A stretch of 55,553 nt of DNA from Solirubrobacterales bacterium (lineage in GTDB: Bacteria; Actinomycetota; Thermoleophilia; Solirubrobacterales; 70-9), in the NCBI GenBank assembly GCA_025450195.1, contig JANWHW010000003.1, positions 1 through 55,553 of the forward strand, given 5' to 3'. Made by a program: the position numbers and the translations under genes. Below are positions 16,383-24,351 of this stretch, piece by piece (positions within the stretch are counted from its first letter, which is position 1; each line of letters starts with the position of its first letter). The notes under the pieces are model-generated. The model saw only the letters and a program-made list of their open reading frames with translations, was not told where the DNA came from and searched no databases.

Positions 16383-17963
16383 ATGGCCGGGGTCGTTGCT
16401 GCGGGTCATCCACTCACCGCCGAGGCGGGCGTCGAGGTTCTGCGCGAGGGCGGCAATGCGGTCGACGCCGCGGTTTGCGCCGTGCTTGCCTCGTTCGCGG
16501 TAGAGAGCCCGCTGACGGGCTTTGGTGCCGGCGGCTTCATGATGGTGCACGGGACGGGACCTTCCTCCGACCGCGGGAGCGACCGAGCGTCGCAGCCCGA
16601 TCCTCGTGAGGGAGCGGGAGCGGAGGAAGAGGAGATCGGAGCCGTGTTGATCGATTTCTTCGTGGCGGCGCCGGGGAAGGACGGAGTCGAGCGCGGGGCC
16701 GAGCTTGTCCCGGTGCCAGTGCACTTCGACGCTGAGACCGTGCAGACGTTCTACGTCGGCCCCGCTTCCTGCGGAGTGCCGGGGACGGCCGCAGGTCTGG
16801 AGTTGGCGCTTGCCCGGTTCGGCTCGGTGCCGCTCGCCGATCTGGTGGGCACTGGGGCTCGCCTCGCTCGCGAGGGGGCACCGGTCAACGCCGAGCAGGC
16901 CTACATCCTCGACATCCTCCTGCCGATCCACGAGCGATTGGAGGGCACGCGGGAGCTGTATGCGCCGGGTGGACGGCCGCTGGGCGAGGGGGATGTCTTC
17001 CGCTTCGAGGATCTGGCGGAGGCGCTGGAACGCTTCGGTGCCGAGGGCGCTGCGCCCTTCTACAGCGGCGAGGTTGCCACGGCGCTGAGCAGCTTCATGG
17101 CCGAGCACGGCGGGACCCTTGGGCCATCTGACCTGGCCGGCTACGAAGCGATTGAGCGACGGCCGATTCGAGTGCCGTTCCGGGGCACCGAAGTGCTGAC
17201 CAATCCACCGCCGTCCTCCGGGGGGATCCTGATCGCCTACTGCCTCGGCTTGCTGGAGCGACTGGGGGAACGTAGCGGCCCCGAGCAGCTGGTCGCCGCA
17301 ATGGGCGCGGCCAATGCCGCGCGTGGCGAGACCTTTGCGGAAGCCCTCTACGGTGAGGGCTTGGAGGCGAGCCTGCTCGATTCGGCAGCACTCGACCTCG
17401 CCGCTGGTGACCTGCTCGGCTCGACCACTCATATCTCAGTGCTCGACGGCGATGGGATGTGCGCCAGCGTCACCTGCTCAAACGGCTCGGGCTCGGGCGT
17501 GCTCGTGCCGGGAACCGGGGTGATCCTCAACAACATGTTGGGCGAGGAGGACCTCAACCCGCTGGGCTTCCACGCGATCGCGCCGGGCCGCCGAGTGCCG
17601 TCGATGATGGCGCCGACCGTTGTGCTGCGCGACGGGGAGATCGAGCTTGGGCTGGGCAGCGCAGGCTCGAACCGGATTCGCTCCGCAATCCTGCAGACGA
17701 TTGTGCGCACGGTCGAGCAGGGGATGGGAGCCGCAGACGCGGTGCAGGCGCCTCGCCTGCACTTCGAGCAGGGAGTCGTCCAGGCTGAGCCGGGGATCGA
17801 CGAGGAGGCCCTGGCCCGGATCGAAGCGCGGGGGGTGCGGGTCGCCCGCCGGCCCGCAATCAACCTATTCTTCGGCGGCGTGCAGGCCGTCGCCCGCGAT
17901 CCCGGTACAGGCGAGCTCAGCGGCGGAGGAGACCCCCGCCGCGGTGGAGCGGTGGCCTTTTGA
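16383..17963 (+). CDS. ggt: Gamma-glutamyltransferase family protein
   Basis: An Ntn-hydrolase (526 aa) that cleaves itself into two subunits and acts on glutathione or other gamma-glutamyl compounds. Family features: 'HPLTAEAGVEVLREGGNAVDA' region, 'GAGGFMMVH', the autocleavage site with Thr348 in 'GS|TTHISVLD', and 'SGSGVLVPGTGVILNNML'. There is no signal peptide, so it is probably cytoplasmic, unlike the classic periplasmic enzyme; acylase activity of the same fold is possible. Residues about 59-84 are a Ser/Asp/Glu-rich insertion absent from the family pattern and encoded by a palindrome-flanked DNA segment. Its stop codon is overlapped by a tiny frame leading into the cyclase gene. Confidence 0.88.
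   Translation: MAGVVAAGHPLTAEAGVEVLREGGNAVDAAVCAVLASFAVESPLTGFGAGGFMMVHGTGPSSDRGSDRASQPDPREGAGAEEEEIGAVLIDFFVAAPGKDGVERGAELVPVPVHFDAETVQTFYVGPASCGVPGTAAGLELALARFGSVPLADLVGTGARLAREGAPVNAEQAYILDILLPIHERLEGTRELYAPGGRPLGEGDVFRFEDLAEALERFGAEGAAPFYSGEVATALSSFMAEHGGTLGPSDLAGYEAIERRPIRVPFRGTEVLTNPPPSSGGILIAYCLGLLERLGERSGPEQLVAAMGAANAARGETFAEALYGEGLEASLLDSAALDLAAGDLLGSTTHISVLDGDGMCASVTCSNGSGSGVLVPGTGVILNNMLGEEDLNPLGFHAIAPGRRVPSMMAPTVVLRDGEIELGLGSAGSNRIRSAILQTIVRTVEQGMGAADAVQAPRLHFEQGVVQAEPGIDEEALARIEARGVRVARRPAINLFFGGVQAVARDPGTGELSGGGDPRRGGAVAF
16561..16629. repeat. Palindrome-flanked insert inside the ggt gene
   Basis: Perfect 9-bp inverted repeats CTTCCTCCG (16561-16569) and CGGAGGAAG (16621-16629) bracket 51 bp rich in GGGAGCG and GAGCGACCGAG words. 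The segment is in frame and adds about 25 hydrophilic residues at a place where related enzymes go directly from 'GAGGF...VH' to the next strand. GAGCGACCGAG also occurs in repeat family C. Confidence 0.5.
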
Positions 17964-18034
17964 GCGCGGAGCGAACAAGCGTGCATGTCTGGTTCTTCGC
18001 GCCGAGAGCGAAGCGCGAGCAGGTGTGGCTGTGA
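17960..18034 (+). CDS. Tiny 24-residue coupling frame before the cyclase gene
   Basis: A TTG-started frame encoding 24 residues (beginning MSAERTS, containing FFAPRAKREQ). Its start overlaps the ggt stop (TTGA) and its stop overlaps the GTG start of the cyclase (GTGA). A similar 24-residue frame (MSAERAS, FAPLAKREK) bridges the atpI-like gene and atpB at 53970-54044. Both carry AGCGCGGAGCGA near the start and AGCGAAGCG near the end. It may be a translated coupling sequence, a small peptide, or a DNA repeat that happens to stay open. Confidence 0.35.
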   Translation: MSAERTSVHVWFFAPRAKREQVWL

Positions 18035-19146
18035 TCGATTTCGAGGCCGAGGGCCTACTCGATGAGCTGAAAGACGACGCTCGCGAGGCGCGGCTGCAGC
18101 TTCTCCAGCGCCTTGCGGAGGAAGGCGTATCGCTCGATGAACTGCGCGAGGCGGTCACCGGCGGCCGATTGACCCTGCTGCCGGTAGAGCGGGCGCTCGC
18201 CGGTGGGCCACCTCTTTATACGCCGCGCGAGATCGCCGAGCTGGCCGGGATGGAGCTCGATCTCCTGCAGCGCTTCAGTGCCGCACTCGGCGTTCCGTAC
18301 AACGATCCCGACGAGAAGACGCTGACCGAGTCCGACCTCGAGGCGGCCCGGCGAGTGAAGGCATTCCGCGACGCGGGCCTGCCTGATGAGGGAATGCTCC
18401 AGGTCGCACGGACGATCGGGATGGGAACGGCCCGGATAGCCGAAGCCAACCGCGAACTGACCGTCCGCACCCTGGTGCAGCCCGGAGATACCGAGCGCGA
18501 CCTCGCACTGCGCTTCGCCGCGGCTGCCGAGTACATGATGCCGCTGGTCGGCCCCACTCTCGAGTACGCGCTGCAGGCCCATATGCTCGAGCAGGTGCGC
18601 CGCGATGTGATCGGCGCCGCCGACCTTGAATCGGGAGAGATCGGTGGGACGGTCGATCTCACAGTTTGCTTCGCTGACATGGTCGAGTTCACCCGCCTCG
18701 GCGAGGAGATCGCCCCTGAGGAGCTGGGGATGGTCGCCGGGCGGCTGGAGGAGATGGCGGTCGCGGTCGCCGAGCCGCCGGTGCGGTTGGTGAAGACGAT
18801 CGGCGACGCGGCGATGCTCGTTTCCACAGAGCCCAAGCCGATGGTTGAAGCGGCGCTGGCGCTGATCAAGGCGGCCGAGGAAGAAGGCGAGGAGTTTCCC
18901 TGGCTCCGGGCGGGAATCGCCTCCGGGCCGACCCTGCCACAGGCAGGCGACTACTACGGGCGTTCGGTCAATCTGGCGAGCCGGATTACGGGGATCGCGC
19001 GGCCTGGAAGCGTCTTGGTGGACGAGGACACCAAAAAGGTGGTCGACGGAGACTTCTCCTACTCGTTCGTGGGAGAGCGCCGTCTCAAGGGGATCGACTC
19101 ACGCGTGAAGCTGTTTCGCGCCCGCCGCTCGCTTGGCAATGACTAG
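18031..19146 (+). CDS. Class III adenylate cyclase with Rv1264-type regulatory domain
   Basis: A soluble adenylate cyclase of about 371 aa making cAMP. The N-terminal 190 residues match the pH-sensing helical domain of mycobacterial Rv1264 (LLPVERALAG, YTPREIAELAGM, ESDLEAARRVKAFRDAGLP). The catalytic domain has the metal Asp in 'VCFADMVEFT', Lys and the second metal Asp in 'LVKTIGDAAML', and 'YYGRSVNLASR' with the transition-state Asn and Arg. All catalytic residues expected for ATP cyclisation are present, so it should be active as a homodimer. The GTG at 18031 is chosen by domain start and overlap with the tiny upstream frame; GTG 18025 is possible. The methyltransferase on the other strand overlaps its end by 4 bp. 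Confidence 0.9.
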   Translation: MIDFEAEGLLDELKDDAREARLQLLQRLAEEGVSLDELREAVTGGRLTLLPVERALAGGPPLYTPREIAELAGMELDLLQRFSAALGVPYNDPDEKTLTESDLEAARRVKAFRDAGLPDEGMLQVARTIGMGTARIAEANRELTVRTLVQPGDTERDLALRFAAAAEYMMPLVGPTLEYALQAHMLEQVRRDVIGAADLESGEIGGTVDLTVCFADMVEFTRLGEEIAPEELGMVAGRLEEMAVAVAEPPVRLVKTIGDAAMLVSTEPKPMVEAALALIKAAEEEGEEFPWLRAGIASGPTLPQAGDYYGRSVNLASRITGIARPGSVLVDEDTKKVVDGDFSYSFVGERRLKGIDSRVKLFRARRSLGND

Positions 19147-20060
19147 ATCGGCTTGCGGCCGGAGACCAACAGGTTGTAGAAGAGCTCGGCGGGGAGGCGC
19201 GGCTCCAGCAGGCGGGTGTCGACCTTCTGCAGCGCTATGTAGCTGTTGAAGGCGAAGCGGCGCCAGCCAAAGGAAACCGATTCGGGCTCGGCGGTCGACT
19301 CGACCGTTCGCAGCCCCCAGCCCCAGGCGTTGGCGAGCAGTTCCTCGCCGCCGACCCGTCGATCCTCGAAGCCGGTCGCGCTGAGCAGGCGCCGCAGGTC
19401 GGCGGGGGCGAAGGCGTGGACGTCTACCTCACCCTCCAGGGCGTGGCCGTTTGACTGCTCGACCTCGGGCACAGCCCGCTCGCGCGCCTGCACGACGCGG
19501 CGCCAAACCGGAGCGGCGAGCAGGGCGGTCCGCTTCGGCAGCGCGGCCAGCCGGTCGCCGTAGCGGGACGGCTCGCCGCAGAAGGCGATCACGCCACCCG
19601 GTCGCAGCACTCGCTGGAACTCGCCGAAAGCGCGCTCGAGGTCGGGGATGTGGTGGAGCACGGCGTGCCCGAAGACGATGTCGAAGCTCTCGTCCTCGAA
19701 GGGCAGCTCCTCGGCCTCGGTGGCGATCGTCTCGGCCTCCAGCCCGAGCTGCTCGGCGGTGCGTGAGAGAGCATCGAGCATCCCAGGTGAGATGTCAGTG
19801 GCGGTCAGCCGTTCGATCGTCCCCATCTGCAGCAGGTTGAGCGAGAAGTAGCCGGTGCCCGAGCCGATCTCCAGCCCATCTCCGAAGCTTCGTCCCTTGA
19901 GCCCGCCCAGTGCCTTGGACAGCTTCAGCCGCACCTGTTTCTGGCCGGTCGCGCCAAAGTCGATGCCCCACTTGGCGTTGTATTCGTGAGCGGCCGCGTC
20001 GTGATAGCGGGTGTTGACGTCCTTGATGTGCTCGGGGGTGGCGGTTGGAGAGGCCGGCAT
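19143..20060 (-). CDS. SAM-dependent class I methyltransferase
   Basis: A 305-aa methyltransferase. Motif I is 'GLEIGSGTGYFSLNLLQ', motif II 'LTATDISPGMLDALSR', then 'LPFEDESFDIVFGHAVLHH' and 'RVLRPGGVIAFCGEPSRYG', a Methyltransf_11/25-type fold. The start at 20060 (MPASPTATPEHIKDVN) is preferred over an upstream in-frame Met because the conserved region begins with 'NTRYHDAAAHEYNAKWG'. The C-terminal 100 residues include an aromatic segment (FGWRRFAFNSYIAL). Substrate is unknown. It is divergent from another methyltransferase and convergent with the cyclase, with a 4-bp overlap of the 3' ends. Confidence 0.85.
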   Translation of the reverse strand: MPASPTATPEHIKDVNTRYHDAAAHEYNAKWGIDFGATGQKQVRLKLSKALGGLKGRSFGDGLEIGSGTGYFSLNLLQMGTIERLTATDISPGMLDALSRTAEQLGLEAETIATEAEELPFEDESFDIVFGHAVLHHIPDLERAFGEFQRVLRPGGVIAFCGEPSRYGDRLAALPKRTALLAAPVWRRVVQARERAVPEVEQSNGHALEGEVDVHAFAPADLRRLLSATGFEDRRVGGEELLANAWGWGLRTVESTAEPESVSFGWRRFAFNSYIALQKVDTRLLEPRLPAELFYNLLVSGRKPI

Positions 20061-20102
20061 CGGGCGGGAAACGGTACACGGATTGGCGTAAGCAAAGGGC
20101 CT

Positions 20103-20139
20103 GGGCGACTTGGTTGCGCTATGCGCGACTTTGGCGCCC
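20103..20139. repeat. Dispersed palindrome family B, copy 1
   Basis: A 37-bp imperfect palindrome GGGCGACTT...GCGCTATGCGC...GGCGCCC lies between the two divergent methyltransferase genes. It shares the outer GGGCGACTT, the apical CGCTATGCG and the closing GCCC with copies at 34274-34312 and 41937-41975. This is the most diverged of the three. Confidence 0.45.
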
Positions 20140-20228
20140 AAGGGGCGAGGGCGGTGGGGGGATCGAGCCTCGACCCCTGGCGTTGTCTCCGCCTCCCCGC
20201 TTGGCTGGCTCTAATACGGTCCCGCACC

Positions 20229-20990
20229 GTGGAGCGCGAATACCTGCAGCTAGACCAGCCCCCCGGCGTCCCCCCGCTGCCCCTCACCGGCGAGCGGACC
20301 CTGCCCGACGTGCCGGAGGAGAACTACTGGTTCCGGCGACATCTCGCTGTCTATGAGTGGATCGCCAAGCGGGTGGCCGGCCTGCGCGTAGTCGACATGG
20401 CGTGCGGGGAGGGATATGGCTCAGATCGGCTGGCCCAAGCGGCGGCCAGCGTGGTGGGCGTCGACGCGAACCCAGACGCACACGAGCACGCTCGCCTCCG
20501 GTATGTGCGTTCCAACCTTCGCTTCGAGCGCGACCTGGTCGAAAGCTTCGCCGAGCCTTGCGACGCGGTCGTCTTTTTGCAGACGATCGAGCACGTCGAG
20601 GACCCCGGCGCGATCCTCGAGCACTTCAAGTCGATGGCGGGGCCCAATGGCACCGCCTATGTCTCGACGCCCAACCTGCTGACGCTTGCTCCCTCGGGGG
20701 CGGAGAAGTCAGACAACCCATGGCACATTCGCGAGTATCGAGCCGAGGAGTTCCGGGAGCTCTGCGAGGCTCATTTCGCCAGGGTGGAGATGCTCGGCCT
20801 CTTCCATGCCCGCAAGCTGCGCGCTCACGAGCTCGCGCTCAAGCTCGGCTGGGATCCCATCCACAAGGCACTGCGCCTCACCAAGCCCTTCTACGACCGC
20901 TTCACGCCGGCGATCTCGTCCTCCGACTTCAGGCTGGGGGATGGGGACCTCGACCGAGCGCTGGACTTCCTCGCCGTCTGCCATGTCTAG
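20229..20990 (+). CDS. SAM-dependent methyltransferase (Methyltransf_11/23 type)
   Basis: A 253-aa class I methyltransferase. Motif I 'VVDMACGEGYGSDRLAQAA', 'VVGVDANPDAHEHARLRY', 'AVVFLQTIEHVEDPGAIL' and 'YVSTPNLLTL' are visible, resembling UbiG-like and cell-surface polysaccharide methyltransferases. The GTG at 20229 is preferred; the frame extends upstream through a low-complexity region that also holds a repeat. The 3' end overlaps the branching enzyme gene by 8 bp, so the two are co-translated. Together with the GH57 and GT4 genes it may modify a polysaccharide (for example a methylated glucan), which is inference from context. Confidence 0.85.
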   Translation: MEREYLQLDQPPGVPPLPLTGERTLPDVPEENYWFRRHLAVYEWIAKRVAGLRVVDMACGEGYGSDRLAQAAASVVGVDANPDAHEHARLRYVRSNLRFERDLVESFAEPCDAVVFLQTIEHVEDPGAILEHFKSMAGPNGTAYVSTPNLLTLAPSGAEKSDNPWHIREYRAEEFRELCEAHFARVEMLGLFHARKLRAHELALKLGWDPIHKALRLTKPFYDRFTPAISSSDFRLGDGDLDRALDFLAVCHV

Positions 20991-22404
20991 TGGCCCCTCG
21001 GGGGAGACGGTCGGCGATCTGGCGATCGTTCTCCACAGCCACATGCCCTACGTGGAGGGCTTCGGGACCTATCCGTTTGGCGAGGAGTGGCTGTTCGACG
21101 CCGTGATCAGGTCATACCTACCGGTGCTCGAGGTTGCCCAGGGCCTGACCATGACCGTCACCCCGGTGCTGGCCGATCAGTTGGAGGACAGCGGAGTGCG
21201 GGGGCGATTGCGGGAGTTCCTCCTCGACTGGCGGATCGGGGCGGCCGAGGCGGACCTGGATGAGGTCCCGGCGGAGTGCAGGGAGGCGTGCGAGGCAGAG
21301 CTGGTTCGGTACCGGCACGCCTTGAGACTGCTCGACGATGTGGGGGGCGATCCACTGAGGGTCTTCCAAGACGCGGAGGCAGCGGGCAGCATCGCCCTTG
21401 CCAGCTCCTCGGCGACGCATGCTGTGCTGCCACTGCTTGCCACCCGCTCCGGCCTGGGCCTTCAAATCGACGCGGGCATCCGCTCGCACCGGCGGCGGTT
21501 TGGCTGGTCGGGAGGCTTCTGGCTGCCGGAGTGCGCCTATGCGCCGGGCCTGGAGTGGGCTCTGGCCGAGCACGGGGTGGGGTGGTTCTGCGTCGATCAG
21601 AGCGGTCATGGCGATTCACTCGAGGCGCTTGCCCCCGTGGCGACCGAGGCGGGGCCAGTCGCGCTTCCGATCGACTGGGAGACGATCAGCCGATTGTGGT
21701 CGCTGAGCGGCTACCCGTCCGATCCGGCGCATGCCCAATTCGCCGGCAAGTCGCTGCGCGGCATACGGCTATGGAAGGTGGGAGGCGGCGCCTACGACCC
21801 TGCCGCCGCTGCGGAGGTTGCACGGCGCCAGGCGGGCGAGTTCCTCGAGGCGGCAGCGGCCCGCCTGCGTGAGTTCTCTCAGGCCAAGGACCGTCGTGGC
21901 CTACTCGTATTCGCGATCGACACCGAGCTGATCGGGCACTGGTGGAGCGAGGGGCCGATCTGGCTGCGGGAGGTGCTTGCCGGCGCCGGTGCGGCTGGGG
22001 TGCGCCTCTTGACTGTGCCGGAGGCCCTCGTCGAGCACCAGCCGGTCGCACGACCGCTGGCCGCTTCCACCTGGGGCGAGGACAAGGACCTCACCACCTG
22101 GGACTCGCCACCCGTCGCCGATCTCGCCTGGGGGGCGCGTCGGCTTGAGCTGCGGCTGCTGCGGGCGCTGTCGGCCGGCCTAGACGGCGCCGGCGCACTG
22201 CGAGCCGCCCGCGAGCTGCTCGCGGCCCAGGCCAGCGACTGGGCTTTCCTCGACAAGCGTGGCCAGGCGGGCGACTATGCATTCAAACGTGCCACGTTCC
22301 ACGCGGAATCGGCTCTCCAGGCCATAGACTCCGCGACCATCACCGACCCGTGTATGCGCTCCCTTGCCCCGGACCTGAGTCTCGCTCCACTGCTGGAGCC
22401 CTAG
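20983..22404 (+). CDS. GH57 family 1,4-alpha-glucan branching enzyme
   Basis: A cytoplasmic enzyme (473 aa) that forms alpha-1,6 branches in glycogen-like glucans. GH57 motifs in order: 'VLHSHMPYV' (H18, H20), 'GEEWLFDAVI', 'GFWLPECAY' with the nucleophile Glu183, and 'IDTELIGHWWSEG' with the acid/base Asp313. The C-terminal 150 residues form the helical region typical of TK1436-type branching enzymes ('SDWAFLDKRGQAGDYAFKR'). The length is a little short compared with archaeal members. The ATG at 20983 overlaps the preceding methyltransferase gene. The GT4 synthase gene 34 bp downstream makes glucan metabolism the likely pathway. Confidence 0.88.
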   Translation: MSSGPSGETVGDLAIVLHSHMPYVEGFGTYPFGEEWLFDAVIRSYLPVLEVAQGLTMTVTPVLADQLEDSGVRGRLREFLLDWRIGAAEADLDEVPAECREACEAELVRYRHALRLLDDVGGDPLRVFQDAEAAGSIALASSSATHAVLPLLATRSGLGLQIDAGIRSHRRRFGWSGGFWLPECAYAPGLEWALAEHGVGWFCVDQSGHGDSLEALAPVATEAGPVALPIDWETISRLWSLSGYPSDPAHAQFAGKSLRGIRLWKVGGGAYDPAAAAEVARRQAGEFLEAAAARLREFSQAKDRRGLLVFAIDTELIGHWWSEGPIWLREVLAGAGAAGVRLLTVPEALVEHQPVARPLAASTWGEDKDLTTWDSPPVADLAWGARRLELRLLRALSAGLDGAGALRAARELLAAQASDWAFLDKRGQAGDYAFKRATFHAESALQAIDSATITDPCMRSLAPDLSLAPLLEP

Positions 22405-22438
22405 CGCTGCCCCCTCGGATGACTTGTGTGCTGAGCAG

Positions 22439-23632
22439 ATGACTCGTGTGCTGATCCTCTCCTGGGAGTACCCGCCGCTGATCGAGGGCGGTCTCGCCCG
22501 CCATGTCCGCAAGCTCTCCGAGGCACTGGTCGAGCGCGAGGTTGAGGTACACGTGCTGACCCGGGGCGGGGAAGAGTCGCTGGCCGAGGAGCGCGCCAAT
22601 GGCGTGATCGTCCATCGCATCCGCGAGCCGAAGCGACCGACCGACCTCGGCGAGTTCGTCGCCTGGGTGGAGCGGATGAACTCCGACATGCTCGCCGCCG
22701 GGGTCGAGCTTGGCGACCGCTATGACTTCGATCTGGTCCACGGCCACGACTGGCTTGTCGCCAACGCTTGCGACCACCTGGCCAAGCGCTTCGATGCGCC
22801 GCTGGTGACGACAATCCACGCCACCGAGCACGGCCGCCACCAGGGCTGGGTCGACAAGCACCCACAGACCTACATCCACGGGGTCGAGCGCTGGATCACG
22901 AATCGCTCCGAGCGCGTAATCGCCTGCTCTCACTACATGAGAGAGCAGATTGCCGACATCTTTGGGGTCGAGGAGGAGCGGGTGACGGTGATCCCGAACG
23001 GGATCGATCCGGACGACCTGCAGCCGCAGGACCCGGCGGAGTTGACTCGCTTGCGGGCTGAGTTCGCCGCCCCGGATCAAAAGCTCGTCCTTTTGATCGG
23101 CCGGCTGGTCTATGAGAAGGGCTTCCAGCTTGCCCTGGAGGCGATGCCACGGCTGATCGAGGAAGCACCCGGAACACGTTTCCTGGTGGCCGGCTCCGGA
23201 ACCCACGAGGCAGAGCTCCACAAACAGGCCGAAGAGCTGGGGTTGATGGATCACGGCACCTTCCTCGGCTGGATCGGTGACGACGTGCTGCACTCGCTCT
23301 ACCGGATCGCCGACCTCACCGTGGTGCCGTCGATCTATGAGCCGTTCGGCCTCGTTGCGCTGGAGGCGATGGCCTCCGGCTGCCCCTGCATCGTCGCCGA
23401 CACGGGCGGGCTGCGAGAGGTGGTCCCGCACGAGGAGGTGGGGCTGCGCTTTCGCGCTCATGACCCCGACGCGCTCGCCGATGTCGCGATTCGCGTTCTA
23501 CGCGACGATGAGCTGGGGCGCCACCTGGTCGCTGAAGCCTACGAGCACCTGCGTCGCTTCGATTGGGGCGACGTCGCCGAGCAGACGGCGGCTGTCTACG
23601 CCGAGCTGGTCGGCGATCCCCACCCGGCCTAA
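22439..23632 (+). CDS. GT4 glycosyltransferase, probable glycogen/maltose-1-phosphate synthase type
   Basis: A GT-B glycosyltransferase of 397 aa. 'ILSWEYPPLIEGGLARHV' is the donor-domain Gly-rich start, 'VHGHDWLVANA' and 'TIHATEHGRHQGW' are typical of GT4 glucan synthases, 'ERVTVIPNGIDPDDL' starts the C-terminal domain, and 'EPFGLVALEAMASG' is the EX7E nucleotide-sugar motif. Glycogen synthases of actinobacteria (GlgM/GlgA, Rv1212c) share this layout. The ATG at 22439 directly precedes the first beta strand; a TTG 15 bp upstream is less likely. With the branching enzyme it forms a minimal alpha-glucan synthesis pair. Donor (UDP/ADP-glucose or glucose-1-phosphate) is not decidable. Confidence 0.85.
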   Translation: MTRVLILSWEYPPLIEGGLARHVRKLSEALVEREVEVHVLTRGGEESLAEERANGVIVHRIREPKRPTDLGEFVAWVERMNSDMLAAGVELGDRYDFDLVHGHDWLVANACDHLAKRFDAPLVTTIHATEHGRHQGWVDKHPQTYIHGVERWITNRSERVIACSHYMREQIADIFGVEEERVTVIPNGIDPDDLQPQDPAELTRLRAEFAAPDQKLVLLIGRLVYEKGFQLALEAMPRLIEEAPGTRFLVAGSGTHEAELHKQAEELGLMDHGTFLGWIGDDVLHSLYRIADLTVVPSIYEPFGLVALEAMASGCPCIVADTGGLREVVPHEEVGLRFRAHDPDALADVAIRVLRDDELGRHLVAEAYEHLRRFDWGDVAEQTAAVYAELVGDPHPA

Positions 23633-23666
23633 GAACCTGTCTGAGGCTTGCTCTCCGGTACGTCGC

Positions 23667-24323
23667 TCAGTCCGGTTGAGGCAGGGTCGTCCACGCCTCG
23701 GGGTCCGGTTCGACAGGGTTGGGCCAGCGCAAGTCCTGTGGCGTCTCGCGCATGCGGATCACGCGGGCCGGGATGCCGGCGACGACGGCGTTGGCCGGGA
23801 CGTCTTTCGTGACCACCGAGTTGGTGCCGACGATCGAGTTGTCTCCCACGCTGACGCCGCGCAGAACGCAGGCGCCATAGCCGATCCATACGTTCGAGCC
23901 GACCTCGACGTCGCGGGTGTAGATGCCCTGTTTGCGGATCGGCCGCTCGACCTCCACCACTCCGTGGTCGAAGTCGATGAACATGGCCCGATCGGCGATC
24001 ACGCATTGCTCGCCGATCCGAACCCGGCTGTAGGCGGAGATCGTGCACTCCTGTCCCATCACGGACTTGTCGCCGATCTCGACGACCCCCTCGTGGCAGC
24101 GGATCTTGGTGCCGTGTCCGATCCAGACGAAGCGCCCGAAGTCGACTTGGCCACGGCGTGCGATCTGTAGTTCGAGGCCGCCGCCGAGGAAGAGCAGCCC
24201 GTTGGTATTCCAGCGCCAGCCGGCCCGGGTTAGGAAGCGCCGCCACAGGTAGCGTCCGAGCAGCAGCCCGTACTGCGGGTTCAGCATCCCTTTGCGGGCG
24301 CAAAAGCGGATAGTGCGGATCAC
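23667..24323 (-). CDS. Hexapeptide-repeat (left-handed beta-helix) acyltransferase
   Basis: A 218-aa acyltransferase of the serine/maltose O-acetyltransferase class. Hexapeptide repeats run from about residue 60 ('VDFGRFVWIGHGTKI', 'VEIGDKSVMGQECTI', 'VRIGEQCVIADRAMF') to about 195, with the catalytic-type His in 'FIDFDHGVVEV' and the standard closing 'SVVTKDVPANAVVAGIPARVI'. The protein should be a trimer using acetyl-CoA or another acyl donor. The acceptor is probably a sugar of a surface or storage polysaccharide given the glycosyltransferase nearby. The gene is convergent with the GT4 gene and divergent from meaB (28 bp apart). Confidence 0.88.
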   Translation of the reverse strand: MIRTIRFCARKGMLNPQYGLLLGRYLWRRFLTRAGWRWNTNGLLFLGGGLELQIARRGQVDFGRFVWIGHGTKIRCHEGVVEIGDKSVMGQECTISAYSRVRIGEQCVIADRAMFIDFDHGVVEVERPIRKQGIYTRDVEVGSNVWIGYGACVLRGVSVGDNSIVGTNSVVTKDVPANAVVAGIPARVIRMRETPQDLRWPNPVEPDPEAWTTLPQPD

Positions 24324-24351
24324 GGTCGCCGGACTTTAAACTCAGGCGCCT

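Noticed and set aside
23629..24303. Second minus-strand frame across the acyltransferase gene
   Set aside because: Arg/Pro-rich product without motifs; the overlapping frame has complete hexapeptide repeats.
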